DNA of 64,000 nucleotides from Nostoc sp. KVJ3 (GTDB lineage Bacteria > Cyanobacteriota > Cyanobacteriia > Cyanobacteriales > Nostocaceae). Under the pieces are notes generated by a model, which saw nothing but the letters and a program-made list of their open reading frames with translations, searched no databases and had not been told where the DNA came from. The stretch covers positions 3,257,501 through 3,321,500 of the forward strand of contig NZ_WWFG01000002.1 in NCBI RefSeq assembly GCF_026127265.1. The letters are read 5' to 3'. Made by a program: the position numbers and the translations under genes. Of the stretch, positions 45,598-54,778 are shown one piece after another (position 1 is the first letter of the stretch; every line of letters begins with the position of its first letter).

Positions 45598-46626
45598 ATG
45601 AATATGAAAAGGATTGCGATCGCAGCTAGCATACTAGGTATTATCAGTGGTGGCGTTTTCGGCTGTACAAATGCTTCTCCCGATAACAACACTGCTACTA
45701 ACACCGATACAAAACCTGCTACAAATATTAGTGCAGAAACTAAAATCGCCACTGGGAATAGAAAATTACGAGCCGTTGCCTTCACCGTTGGCGATCTAAG
45801 TAACCCTTTCTTCGTCGTTATGGGACAAGCAGTTGAGGCAGAAGCAAAGAGAATTGGCGGAAAAGATGTCAATGTTATTATAGCTTCCAGTGCTTATGAC
45901 CTTAACCAACAAGCTAATCAAATTGAAAATTTTACTGCTGCTAATACTGACATCATTGTTTTGAATGCTGCTGATAAACGTGGAATTAAGCCAGTAGTTG
46001 AAAGAGCCAAACTTGCAGGTAGAATTGTCATTGCCGTAGACACAGGTGCTGATGGAGGTGTGGATGCCACTATCACTACTAATAATGTTCAAGCAGGAGA
46101 AGTTAGTTGCAAATATATTGCCGATCGCCTCAAAGGTAAAGGCAATGTTGTAATAGTTAACGGCCCGCCAGTGGACTCAGTGATTCAACGAGTTAGTGGC
46201 TGCGAGAGTGTACTATCCAAATATCCCGATATTAAAATCCTCTCTAAAAACCAAAATGCAGACGGTAGCCGGGATGGAGGACTGAGAGTTATGACTGATT
46301 TGCTCACAACCTTCCCGAAAATTGATGCGGTTTTTGCCATCAACGATCCGAGTGGAGTTGGCGCAGAACTAGCAGCAAACCAAGCACAACGTAAAGATTT
46401 CTTTATTGTCGGGGTTGATGGTGCGCCAGAAGCGATCACTGCGATCGCAGCTAAAAATAGTTTATATGCTGCAACCGCTACTCAAAATCCACGAGGTATG
46501 GCCGAAAAAGCAGTTCAGGTTGGAAACGATATTTTAAATGGCAAGAAACCTAGCAATCCCACAATCTTGATTCCAGTTAAGCTGATTACAAAAGATAATG
46601 TCAGCACAGAAAAAGGCTGGCAATAA
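45598..46626 (+). CDS. Sugar ABC transporter substrate-binding lipoprotein (2)
   Basis: 342 residues, paralogue of the preceding protein along its whole length (shared stretches include NQIENFTAANTD, FPKIDAVFA and EKAVQVGNDI/EKAVQIGNDI). Signal peptide with lipobox V-F-G-C. AGGAG stands 4 bases before the first ATG and 10 before a second ATG (45604), so either start is possible. The fold is Peripla_BP_4. Binding-pocket residues differ in places (for example SNPFFVVMG against GNPFYNAVH), so the two may prefer different sugars or differ in affinity. A MITE-like element separates it from the ATPase gene. Confidence 0.88.
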   Translation: MNMKRIAIAASILGIISGGVFGCTNASPDNNTATNTDTKPATNISAETKIATGNRKLRAVAFTVGDLSNPFFVVMGQAVEAEAKRIGGKDVNVIIASSAYDLNQQANQIENFTAANTDIIVLNAADKRGIKPVVERAKLAGRIVIAVDTGADGGVDATITTNNVQAGEVSCKYIADRLKGKGNVVIVNGPPVDSVIQRVSGCESVLSKYPDIKILSKNQNADGSRDGGLRVMTDLLTTFPKIDAVFAINDPSGVGAELAANQAQRKDFFIVGVDGAPEAITAIAAKNSLYAATATQNPRGMAEKAVQVGNDILNGKKPSNPTILIPVKLITKDNVSTEKGWQ

Positions 46627-46844
46627 TAATAATTGTAAATTTACAATTATTAAGAATAATGTCAATCTGAATTGAGTCTTTTGATACATTGACATAGTTT
46701 TTGCACATACCCATGATGTACATATATGCATCTGTAAAAATTTATGATATATTGCCTTTCGATATTCAGAACTTTCTAAGATAGGAATCGCTTTTTAAAA
46801 CCTGATTTTGTGATAATTTGAATTTCACATCAGCTATGAATTTC

Positions 46845-47036
46845 TAATATCAAATCCGCTCAATTACCCACAAGTAGAATTACCCCCCTTAATCCCCCAG
46901 ATGTATTGGGGTAAATAAGAAATCCGGTTCCCTCCCTTTTATAAGGGTAAATAAGAAATCCGGTTCCCTCCCCTTTATAAGGGGAGGGTTAGGAAGGGGT
47001 AACGCCAGAACTATAAACAATTGAGCGGACATAAGA
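46845..47036. repeat. MITE-like element, TATCATGTCCG family (copy A)
   Basis: Left end TATCAAATCCGCTCAATT, right end the near-inverse AATTGAGCGGACATAAGATA. The interior is TACCCCCCTTAATCCCCC ... GGGGAGGGTTAGGAAGGGGTAAC with a 40-base direct duplication (AAATAAGAAATCCGGTTCCC). It sits 50 bases before the ABC ATPase gene, so it may influence the operon. Other copies: 53399-53517 and 55690-55868. Confidence 0.75.
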
Positions 47037-47082
47037 TAACTCACAAATTGCGACTTTCCAATTCTTTTTACAGGAGATTTTC

Positions 47083-48639
47083 ATGACAACAAATATTGAA
47101 ACCTCATTTTCTGATGCACCAACTACCACCCCTGTATTAGAAATGCAAGGGATTACCAAACGATTTCATGGTGTATCTGCGCTCCAAAATGTTAATCTCA
47201 CGATTTATCCGGGAGAAGTTCACGCCCTCATGGGTGAAAATGGAGCAGGTAAAAGCACATTGATGAAAATCCTGGCTGGGGCTTACATTGCAGATGTTGG
47301 AGAAATTCGCATCAATGGTCAACCTTTGAAAATTACCGATCCGGCAACAGCACGCAAGTCGGGTATTAATCTTATTTATCAAGAACTGAATGTTGCACCG
47401 AATTTAACCGTTACCGAAAATATGTTTATGGGTAGTGAGTTGCGGCGGGGTCAGCTTTTAGACCGCAAAGCCATGCAACTGGAAGCAGAGGAAGTGCTAG
47501 AAAGTCTTGGAGCCAATTTTACAGCGCAGACTATAGTTGGTACTTTATCGATCGCAGAACAGCAACAAGTCGAAATTGCCAGGGCGCTGAAAGACAAAAG
47601 CCGCGTCTTGGTGATGGATGAGCCAACAGCAGCACTTTCTGACCGCGAGAGCGACCATTTATTTGAGGTAATTCGCAAACTGCGGCGTGATGGCATTGCC
47701 ATTATTTACATCAGCCACCGCATGGAAGAAATCTATGCCTTAGCTGACCGGATTAGCGTCCTGCGCGATGGTCAATATATTGGTAGTTTGACACGTAGTG
47801 AAATTTCTCCACAGCGATTAGTACAGATGATGGTTGGTCGCTCCATGCAAGACTTTTACGAACATCAACGGCAAACGAATCCTGGCCCCGTGGTGCTGGA
47901 AGTCAGAAATATGAGCGACGCGCGTCAGAAGATTGAACCAGCTAGTTTTAAAGTTCATGCTGGGGAAATTGTTGGTTTAGCGGGATTAGTGGGTGCTGGG
48001 CGCACAGAACTATCCCGGCTGATTTTTGGTGCTGACCGTAAAGCCAGTGGTGAAGTATTCCTGAATGGCAAAAAACTGGAAATTAATTCGCCCAGTGATG
48101 CCATTGCTGCCGGAATTGGCTACGTCCCAGAAGACCGCAAAGACCAAGGTTTATTTCTGGAGATGAGCGCCCGCAAGAATATTGCCATCAACACACTCAA
48201 GCAAGATGCCAGGGGTGGAATTGTTAACTGGCCTTCAGTGAATCGGCTGTCAACAGAGGCAGTAGAAAACTTCAATATCCGCCTAGCCAATTTGGAAATT
48301 AGAGCATTGGATCTTTCTGGTGGTAATCAACAGAAGCTACTATTAGCGCGTTGGTTAGCCATTAAACCCAGAGTCCTGATGTTAGACGAGCCGACACGCG
48401 GCGTAGACATTGGTGCCAAAAGCGAAATTTACCGAATTATGAGCGAATTAGCAGCGCAAGGTGTTGCTATTTTAATGGTTTCCAGCGAACTATCGGAGAT
48501 TGTTGGTATGAGCGATCGCGTCTTAGTAATGCGAGAGGGACAACTGGTAGGCGAACTGGACGGCAGTCTTGGCAAAGAAATCACCCAAGAAAAGATTATG
48601 CACTATGCAACTGGAGCATCGGAGGTATCAGCATTATGA
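47083..48639 (+). CDS. Sugar ABC transporter ATP-binding protein, double domain
   Basis: 518 residues with two ABC domains, as in RbsA/XylG/FrtB. First domain: Walker A GENGAGKSTLMK (about residues 60-71), signature-like LSIAEQQQVEIARAL, Walker B VLVMDEPTAAL, H-loop YISHRMEE. Second domain: degenerate Walker A GLVGAGRTELSR, canonical signature LSGGNQQKLLLARWL, Walker B LMLDEPTRGVD. It powers uptake at the cytoplasmic face together with the permease, whose start overlaps its stop by ATGA. CAGGAG upstream is a good ribosome site. The family handles ribose, xylose, fructose or galactose. Confidence 0.93.
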   Translation: MTTNIETSFSDAPTTTPVLEMQGITKRFHGVSALQNVNLTIYPGEVHALMGENGAGKSTLMKILAGAYIADVGEIRINGQPLKITDPATARKSGINLIYQELNVAPNLTVTENMFMGSELRRGQLLDRKAMQLEAEEVLESLGANFTAQTIVGTLSIAEQQQVEIARALKDKSRVLVMDEPTAALSDRESDHLFEVIRKLRRDGIAIIYISHRMEEIYALADRISVLRDGQYIGSLTRSEISPQRLVQMMVGRSMQDFYEHQRQTNPGPVVLEVRNMSDARQKIEPASFKVHAGEIVGLAGLVGAGRTELSRLIFGADRKASGEVFLNGKKLEINSPSDAIAAGIGYVPEDRKDQGLFLEMSARKNIAINTLKQDARGGIVNWPSVNRLSTEAVENFNIRLANLEIRALDLSGGNQQKLLLARWLAIKPRVLMLDEPTRGVDIGAKSEIYRIMSELAAQGVAILMVSSELSEIVGMSDRVLVMREGQLVGELDGSLGKEITQEKIMHYATGASEVSAL

Positions 48640-49634
48640 GTCAGACAGTCAGACCACCGGCTAATAAATTAGCCAATAATCCCGCATCCCGCAACCGGAA
48701 ATCAATTACCACTCTGCTGGAAGTTCTGGGAATTCTACCAGTTTTAGTAATTATCTGCATCTTCTTTGCATTTCTTTCTCCCAACTTCTTCACGGGCGGT
48801 AACATCATTAATATCTTGCGTCAGGCATCAATCAATATTGTGCTGGCGACAGGAATGACCTTTGTAATTCTCACCGGAGGTATTGACCTATCAGTTGGGT
48901 CAATATTGGCTGTTTCTGCCGTCGTTGGACTGCTGGTATCGCTACTTCCGGCTTTAAGTTGGGCGGCTGTACCTGCTGCATTGCTCGCAGGATTGCTTTT
49001 AGGCTTAGTCAACGGCGCTCTCATCACCTTTTTAGATGTGCCACCTTTTATTGTGACGTTGGGTTCACTCACAGCCTTGCGGGGTGTGGCCTTTTTGATT
49101 GCCAAAGGGACAACGCTGATTAACCGGGACATCAATTTTGCTTGGATAGGTAATAGTTACATCGGCCCTCTGCCGTGGCTAGTGATAATTGCACTACTGA
49201 CTGTAATCGCTAGCTGGTTTGTGCTGCGGCAAACTGTTCTCGGAGTGCAGATATATGCTGTCGGTGGTAACGAGCGGGCAGCCAGATTAACTGGGATTAA
49301 AGTTAATCGTGTCTTGCTATTTGTCTATGGTATTAGCGGATTACTGGCAGGTTTAGGAGGAATCATGAGCGCCAGCCGTCTTTATAGTGCCAGTGGCGTA
49401 TTAGGTCAGGGTTACGAATTAGATGCGATCGCAGCTGTTATTCTAGGTGGAACCAGCTTTACAGGTGGTATTGGCACCATTGGCGGCACTCTTTTAGGTG
49501 CATTAATCATTGCTATTCTCAACAACGGTTTAACCTTGTTGAACCTATCTTACTTCTGGCAACTAGTCGTCAAAGGACTAGTAATTATTTTAGCAGTAAC
49601 GATTGATCGGTTACGCAGACGTTCCAGACGTTGA
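48636..49634 (+). CDS. Sugar ABC transporter permease
   Basis: 332 residues, BPD_transp_2 family (RbsC/FrtC type), with eight to ten hydrophobic segments. Family landmarks: NIINILRQASINIVLATGMT, FVILTGGIDLSVGSILA, PFIVTLGSLTALRG, YAVGGNERAARLTGI, YELDAIAAVILGGTSFTGGI and GTLLGALIIAILNNGLTLL. It forms the inner-membrane channel, probably as a homodimer, with the double ATPase. Its ATG overlaps the ATPase stop by four bases, so the two are translationally coupled. The downstream MFS gene follows after about 100 bases that contain a short repeat tract. Confidence 0.93.
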   Translation: MSQTVRPPANKLANNPASRNRKSITTLLEVLGILPVLVIICIFFAFLSPNFFTGGNIINILRQASINIVLATGMTFVILTGGIDLSVGSILAVSAVVGLLVSLLPALSWAAVPAALLAGLLLGLVNGALITFLDVPPFIVTLGSLTALRGVAFLIAKGTTLINRDINFAWIGNSYIGPLPWLVIIALLTVIASWFVLRQTVLGVQIYAVGGNERAARLTGIKVNRVLLFVYGISGLLAGLGGIMSASRLYSASGVLGQGYELDAIAAVILGGTSFTGGIGTIGGTLLGALIIAILNNGLTLLNLSYFWQLVVKGLVIILAVTIDRLRRRSRR

Positions 49635-49733
49635 AAAAGATGCAGAGGGGGAAAATGAAGAATTACCTCTTTCCCCCCTGCTCCCTGCTCCCTTGCCTCT
49701 TGTGCCCAATGCCCAATTCCCAATATATAAACT

Positions 49734-51134
49734 ATGTCTTCTACTACTATTCGTCGTAAATCCAACACGTTTTATGTCATTTTGATCGCTGGCGCTGCTG
49801 CCCTCGGCGGGTTTCTGTTCGGTTTTGATACTGCTGTAATCAACGGCGCGGTTTTATCTCTAGCAAAAGCTTTTAACACCAGTAGTTGGGTAACAGGGCT
49901 GGCAGTGTCCCTAGCATTACTGGGGTCTGCTGTAGGAGCCTTCTTTGCCGGACAAATTGCAGACCGTTATGGTCGAGTTAACGCAATGGTGGTCGCTTCA
50001 GCGTTGTTTACCATCAGTGCCATTGGCTCCGGGTTTGCCTTCACTATCTGGGATTTTATCTTTTGGCGAGTATTGGGTGGAATTGGCATCGGCGTTGCTA
50101 GCGTCATCGCGCCAGCTTACATTGCCGAATGTTCTCCCACCCATTTGCGAGGAAGATTAGGATCTCTGCAACAATTAGCGATCGTAGTGGGAATTTTCGT
50201 CGCCTTATTGAGTGACTACTTTATCGCTGTGTCAGCAGGTTCAGCAGACTCGCCGTTTTTGTTTGGAGTTGCAGCTTGGCGCTGGATGTTTTGGACAGCA
50301 GTCCCACCAGCAATATTCTACGGGATGATGGCTTTAACAATTCCTGAATCCCCCCGTTACTTAGTTGCCAAAGGACGGGAGCCAGAAGCCGTTAACGTTC
50401 TGACCAAGATTTTGGGGGGTGACGTGCTGCCAAAAATTGAAGAAATTCGGCAGACAGTATTTCGTGAACGCCACCCTAAATTTTCTGATCTTTTAAGCAG
50501 AAGTGGCGGACTCCTGCCCATTGTTTGGGTAGGAATAGGTTTATCTGTATTACAACAATTTGTTGGGATTAATGTAATCTTCTACTACAGCAGTGTTTTA
50601 TGGCGGGCAGTCGGGTTTTCCGAAAAAGATTCCCTCAGCATCACGGTGATTACAGGAGCAGTCAATATTATTACAACATTGATTGCGATCGCCTTCGTGG
50701 ATAAATTTGGTCGCAAGCCCTTGCTCATAGTAGGGTCAATTGGTATGACCTTGACCTTGGGAACGATGGCTTATATTTTTGGCAACGCTCCCCTAGATGC
50801 TGCTGGAAACCCCGCCCTCACGGGAAGCGCCGGGACTCTGGCTCTTATCGCAGCCAATCTCTATGTATTTTGCTTCGGTTTCTCCTGGGGGCCAGTAGTT
50901 TGGGTCTTGTTAGGAGAAATGTTTAATAACAAAATTCGAGCGGCTGCACTTTCAGTTGCTGCTGCAATTCAATGGGTTGCGAATTTCATTATTTCCACAA
51001 CATTCCCTCCCATACTCCAATATTTCGGTCTAGGTTCTGCCTATGGACTTTATACAATTGCGGCGGCTACCTCATTCTTTTTCATTCTCTTTTTTATTAA
51101 AGAAACCAAAGGAATTGAGTTAGAAGATATGTAA
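49734..51134 (+). CDS. MFS sugar porter (GlcP-like)
   Basis: 466 residues, twelve predicted TM helices. Sugar porter signatures are all present: FLFGFDTAVINGA in helix 1, DRYGRVNAM between helices 2 and 3, APAYIAECSPTHLRGRLGSLQQL in helices 4-5, PESPRYL before the central loop, QQFVGINVIFYYSS in helix 7, DKFGRKPLL, and a PETKG-like end (KETKGIELED). Members import glucose or other hexoses by proton symport. In N. punctiforme GlcP is the glucose permease needed for plant symbiosis, located next to an OprB porin gene; the same pair occurs here. It starts 100 bases after the ABC permease, probably same transcript. Confidence 0.92.
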   Translation: MSSTTIRRKSNTFYVILIAGAAALGGFLFGFDTAVINGAVLSLAKAFNTSSWVTGLAVSLALLGSAVGAFFAGQIADRYGRVNAMVVASALFTISAIGSGFAFTIWDFIFWRVLGGIGIGVASVIAPAYIAECSPTHLRGRLGSLQQLAIVVGIFVALLSDYFIAVSAGSADSPFLFGVAAWRWMFWTAVPPAIFYGMMALTIPESPRYLVAKGREPEAVNVLTKILGGDVLPKIEEIRQTVFRERHPKFSDLLSRSGGLLPIVWVGIGLSVLQQFVGINVIFYYSSVLWRAVGFSEKDSLSITVITGAVNIITTLIAIAFVDKFGRKPLLIVGSIGMTLTLGTMAYIFGNAPLDAAGNPALTGSAGTLALIAANLYVFCFGFSWGPVVWVLLGEMFNNKIRAAALSVAAAIQWVANFIISTTFPPILQYFGLGSAYGLYTIAAATSFFFILFFIKETKGIELEDM

Positions 51135-51741
51135 TTTGTATCTATTGCAAACGGATTTGATATACCAGTCCTAAATGAGTCGTGAAAAATAAATATAGAT
51201 AAGAAAGAAAACGAACCGCCAAGAACGCCAAGAGAAGAAAGAAGAAGGAGATATGTAATTTTCACAAATGATTTAAGATTGCTATATCAAATCAGATAAT
51301 ATTGCTATAAATGTTGTGGGGTAGGCAAGATGCCCACCCCGATTGTGCGAACTTTATGTAGAGCATTTGACAACAATTAAATATAAGCTTTCGCTTTAGT
51401 CAATCATTAAAAAGAGGGAAACTCTCAATACGGCTCTTTGTTCTTATGGTTTGTCTAGAGGGCAGTTATTTAGGCTATTACGACGCGGTATATAAATCTA
51501 TTATTGATAATCAGCTAATTGCTGTTACTGCCAAGACAGAATTAATGTAATGCGGATTATAGAAGCGGCTATTAAAAGCAGCAATGAGTAAAGAGTCATA
51601 GGGTTGCTTTAAGTAACCAAAAACTGAAACTCAAAATATGTAACTTTAATGCTGATTAACTCACAACCTGCAAGCTTTGGTTTGAGTGTAATCTCTTGAG
51701 TTACAAAGTCAGAATTTAACCACTTTCAAGTAAATAAGTCA
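51135..51741. other. Gap between MFS porter and porin genes
   Basis: About 600 bases. Contains a copy of the CCGC(C/A)AAGAACGC...AAGAGAAGAAAGAAG repeat (51210-51250; also at 53703 and 61360-61390) and a short GTGGGGTAGGCAAGATGCCCACCCC palindrome near 51316-51340, too AT-poor downstream to be a sure terminator. The porin probably has its own promoter here. Confidence 0.45.
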
Positions 51742-53379
51742 ATGATCAAAATTGTTTTTCATAGCTTTTTTATCCTATTTTTGGCAGTTCCAGCAGTTTG
51801 GGCAACACCTCCAGAAGATGATTCTAATGCAGCAGATGCTAATAGGAATTTGCAGGGACAAGTAAATTCTGTTTCCCAGTTTTCTGATGTACAACCAACC
51901 GATTGGGCGTTTGGTGCATTGCAATCGCTGGTCGAACGCTACGGCTGTATTGCAGGTTATCCCAATTCCACCTATCGCGGGAACCGCGCCTTAAGCCGTT
52001 ATGAGTTTGCCGCAGGTTTAAATGCTTGTTTGGATCGGATTAATGAGTTAATTGGTACAGCTACTAGCGATTTAGTTAATAAGCAAGATTTGGCAGTGCT
52101 GCAAAAGTTGCAGCAAGACTTTGCCACAGAACTGACAACTCTGCGCGGACGAGTAGATACCTTAGAGGCACATACAGCAACATTGGAGGCGCAGCAGTTT
52201 TCCACCACTACTAGGTTGAATGCTCAAATTATTACCGCCATTAGTGATACCTTTGGTAATAGAGTAGGTGGCGATGCCTCCGGCAACCCGAAGCGGGAAC
52301 GCGATGAATCCCGTATCTACTTTGCAAATCGGGGTCGTCTCAACTTTGAGAGCAGTTTCACAGGCAAAGATTTGTTGCGAGTCCGGCTAGAATTTGGTAA
52401 CTTTGCGAATTCTAATGGTGCAAGCCAAATTGCTACAGCCACAGGCACAGGGATGACACGCCTGAACTTCGATTATGACAGCAACGAGACACTTTTTGTC
52501 CCCCACATCCGTTATTACTTCCCAGTCAGTGATTCTCTTAACTTTGTTGTTGGGCCCACAGGCATTGGTTACACCGATATTTCAACTACTGTCACTCCCC
52601 CCACAATCGCTGACGACGGCAATGGGGTTCCCTCACTATTTGGGTCATACAGTCCCTTATTTCGGCGAGGTGGCGGGGGTGCAGCCGCTAACTGGAACAT
52701 TACCAAAGACTTGGTTCTCACCTTGGGCTATTTAGCAAGCACTCCCAATACGCCGTCGGGGAGCAACGGCTTGTTTTATGGCGGCTACAACGCCCTGGCG
52801 CACTTAGCCTATTACGGTAAGGAAGGAGCTATTGGTGTTGCCTACTCTCATGGCTATAGCCCTGCTGGAGTAGTCGATCTCGCAGCCGGGACGGGTAGCA
52901 CCCTGTCAAACGCTCCCTTTGGCAACAACATTGCTACTTCCAACGATATTGTCGGCGCACAGGGATTCTATCGCTTCTCTCCGAATTTCCAAATTCACGG
53001 TTGGGGTGGATATATTTGGGCAAATGCCAAGAGTTCTGGTTTGAGTGATATTTCTAATGGTAGAGGTGGAACAGATGCTCTATTTGTGAACAGTGGTGAC
53101 AATGCCAATGTCTGGTTTGGGGCGATTGGTATGTCCTTTCCTGATGTGGGGGGTAGGGGTAACTTGCCAGGAATTCTCTTTGGTATACCACCGCGTGTCT
53201 CTAACAGTGATGTCCGTCAAGACCGAGACACCGCTTACCATATCGAAGCCTTCTATCGCTACCGCCTAAACGATAATATCTCTGTGACTCCTGGTTTTTG
53301 GGTGATTCTCAACCCGGAAAACGACAGTAGAAATGATACGCAGTATGTAGGTGTGCTTCGTACAACCTTCGATTTTTAA
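51742..53379 (+). CDS. SLH-domain porin of the OprB family
   Basis: 545 residues. Signal peptide (MIKIVFHSFFILFLAVPAVWA), then an S-layer-homology domain (about 46-100, FSDVQPTDWAFGALQSLVER, GCIAGYPNSTYRGNRALSRY), a coiled-coil stretch (LVNKQDLAVLQKLQQDFATE), and an outer-membrane beta barrel of the carbohydrate-selective OprB type ending VGVLRTTFDF with C-terminal phenylalanine. The SLH part anchors cyanobacterial porins to peptidoglycan-linked polymers. Placed after the sugar porter gene, it is best read as the outer-membrane pore for the sugar taken up. Many paralogues exist in cyanobacteria for inorganic solutes, so sugar selectivity is inferred from context. Confidence 0.9.
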   Translation: MIKIVFHSFFILFLAVPAVWATPPEDDSNAADANRNLQGQVNSVSQFSDVQPTDWAFGALQSLVERYGCIAGYPNSTYRGNRALSRYEFAAGLNACLDRINELIGTATSDLVNKQDLAVLQKLQQDFATELTTLRGRVDTLEAHTATLEAQQFSTTTRLNAQIITAISDTFGNRVGGDASGNPKRERDESRIYFANRGRLNFESSFTGKDLLRVRLEFGNFANSNGASQIATATGTGMTRLNFDYDSNETLFVPHIRYYFPVSDSLNFVVGPTGIGYTDISTTVTPPTIADDGNGVPSLFGSYSPLFRRGGGGAAANWNITKDLVLTLGYLASTPNTPSGSNGLFYGGYNALAHLAYYGKEGAIGVAYSHGYSPAGVVDLAAGTGSTLSNAPFGNNIATSNDIVGAQGFYRFSPNFQIHGWGGYIWANAKSSGLSDISNGRGGTDALFVNSGDNANVWFGAIGMSFPDVGGRGNLPGILFGIPPRVSNSDVRQDRDTAYHIEAFYRYRLNDNISVTPGFWVILNPENDSRNDTQYVGVLRTTFDF

Positions 53380-53398
53380 TGTTGATAGTTTAGTTGAC

Positions 53399-53517
53399 TA
53401 ATATCATGTCCGCTAAATTACCCATAAAAAAGAACCCCTGCCCGCTTGCAGGGAGGGGAGACAAAGCACATCTGGGGTTCTTCGGGTTTAATAAGCAATC
53501 AAGCGGACATAATATAA
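53399..53517. repeat. MITE-like element, TATCATGTCCG family (copy B)
   Basis: TAATATCATGTCCGCT at the left, AGCGGACATAATATAA at the right (14 of 16 positions inverted). The interior holds a strong stem AAGAACCCC ... GGGGTTCTT with an inner TGCCCGCTTGCAGGGAGGGG. It lies 20 bases after the porin stop and may also act as terminator. Confidence 0.75.
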
Positions 53518-53812
53518 CAGAGTGCTGAATACTCAGCACTCTGCACTCTTCATGCGATCTGACAAAAAAGTGCTGGGCGGTTTTAGACACTGAGTACTTA
53601 GTATTTCTGTAACTCAATATATAAAGTAAGCTACTCGATCGAGGCTATAGGGCAATACAGTTCAGTTAAGGCTAAAACTTTTTACCAAAGTCATTTTTTT
53701 ACGAACCGCAAAGGACGCAAAGAGAAGAAAGAAATACTTAATCCAAGCGTATTGGGCTATAGCTCTCTTCTGTTATTTTCTGGGAGGGCGATCGCCGATC
53801 TTGTAGGCTGAG

Positions 53813-54580
53813 TTAAGCCATTTGCAGCCCAATATCAAAGGTTGCTGCGTAGCCAAGGCTTGTTTTAGTAAGCTTGAGTAACATTTGTTCGCCACCATCT
53901 TGAAAAATTCCGTCTCCAGCGTTCTTCAAGTTGCGTTGTCCCTTGCTGGTGTATGGTTTTTGAGTGTGTACCCGATTTGTCATCGAGTCATCAAAGTATA
54001 GTTGTGACGTAAACTCATAACTCTGGGCTGATGGCGCGTTTGTACGAACCTTAAAGTGGATATGGACGGTTCTGCCTTCATACCAACCAGGAAAAATAGT
54101 TGTGAACTGGACAGTTCCATTTGCGTCCGTGACTTGATAGCCGCGCAGAAACTTTTTACCGACGGTGCTAAAACCTGAGTCTGTCACATCAGAATAAACG
54201 CCTAGCGCATCACAGTGCCAAATATCCACGATCGCACCTGCGCGTGGCGCACAACCAGTATTGCCAATCTGCGAAACCCGCAACGTTAGTTGGAGTGGTA
54301 CACCGTCTTTAACTGAACCATCTGCCGGATCGGAACGGATATCGGAGCGGTTGAGCTTTTCGTCTACAAAATACGGCCCTTCGGTCTGCTCTGGAGTTAC
54401 GACACACGCAGACAATGTATTATTGGCTAAAGATGATGCTGGGACGGCTACACTCGATTGCGCCTGTGTGGATCTGGACTTTCTCGGTGTGCATCCAACT
54501 ACAATGATTGCAGATCCGACTGCCCTAAATAGAGCAAGTGTCTTTCTTCGACTCAATATTTGATAATCATCTTTTTTCAT
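53813..54580 (-). CDS. Exported intradiol ring-cleavage dioxygenase (Tat lipoprotein)
   Basis: 255 residues. The N-terminus has a twin-arginine motif (LSRRKTLALF, residues 9-18) and a lipobox V-V-G-C about 12 residues later, so it is probably Tat-exported and lipidated. The catalytic domain (about 62-240) has TEGPYFVDE, IVDIWHCDALGVYSDV (first tyrosine), and GWYEGRTVHIHFKVR giving the second tyrosine and the two histidines of the non-haem Fe(III) site. Family enzymes split catechol-type rings between the hydroxyls. Cytoplasmic members act in aromatic degradation; secreted ones are less studied. No other aromatic catabolism gene is adjacent. Confidence 0.88.
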   Translation of the reverse strand: MKKDDYQILSRRKTLALFRAVGSAIIVVGCTPRKSRSTQAQSSVAVPASSLANNTLSACVVTPEQTEGPYFVDEKLNRSDIRSDPADGSVKDGVPLQLTLRVSQIGNTGCAPRAGAIVDIWHCDALGVYSDVTDSGFSTVGKKFLRGYQVTDANGTVQFTTIFPGWYEGRTVHIHFKVRTNAPSAQSYEFTSQLYFDDSMTNRVHTQKPYTSKGQRNLKNAGDGIFQDGGEQMLLKLTKTSLGYAATFDIGLQMA

Positions 54581-54778
54581 GCTGCTTTCACCATGCTTTT
54601 TTTGTCAAGGTGATATTAAATAATTTGCCAGTCTTCTAAGATACAAGGGAACTCCAACAAATAAATCGTCCAATCTTGTGGGGTAAGCTCTCTAGTCAGC
54701 CCAGTTCAATATGATAGGTGAGACACCCATCCCACAAGAAATAGTTGGATATTTTTTTTGGAAGTCCTTAATTTTCAG

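Noticed and set aside
53390..53617. 75-codon minus frame after the porin
   Set aside because: Translates the palindromic element copy B; no start context.
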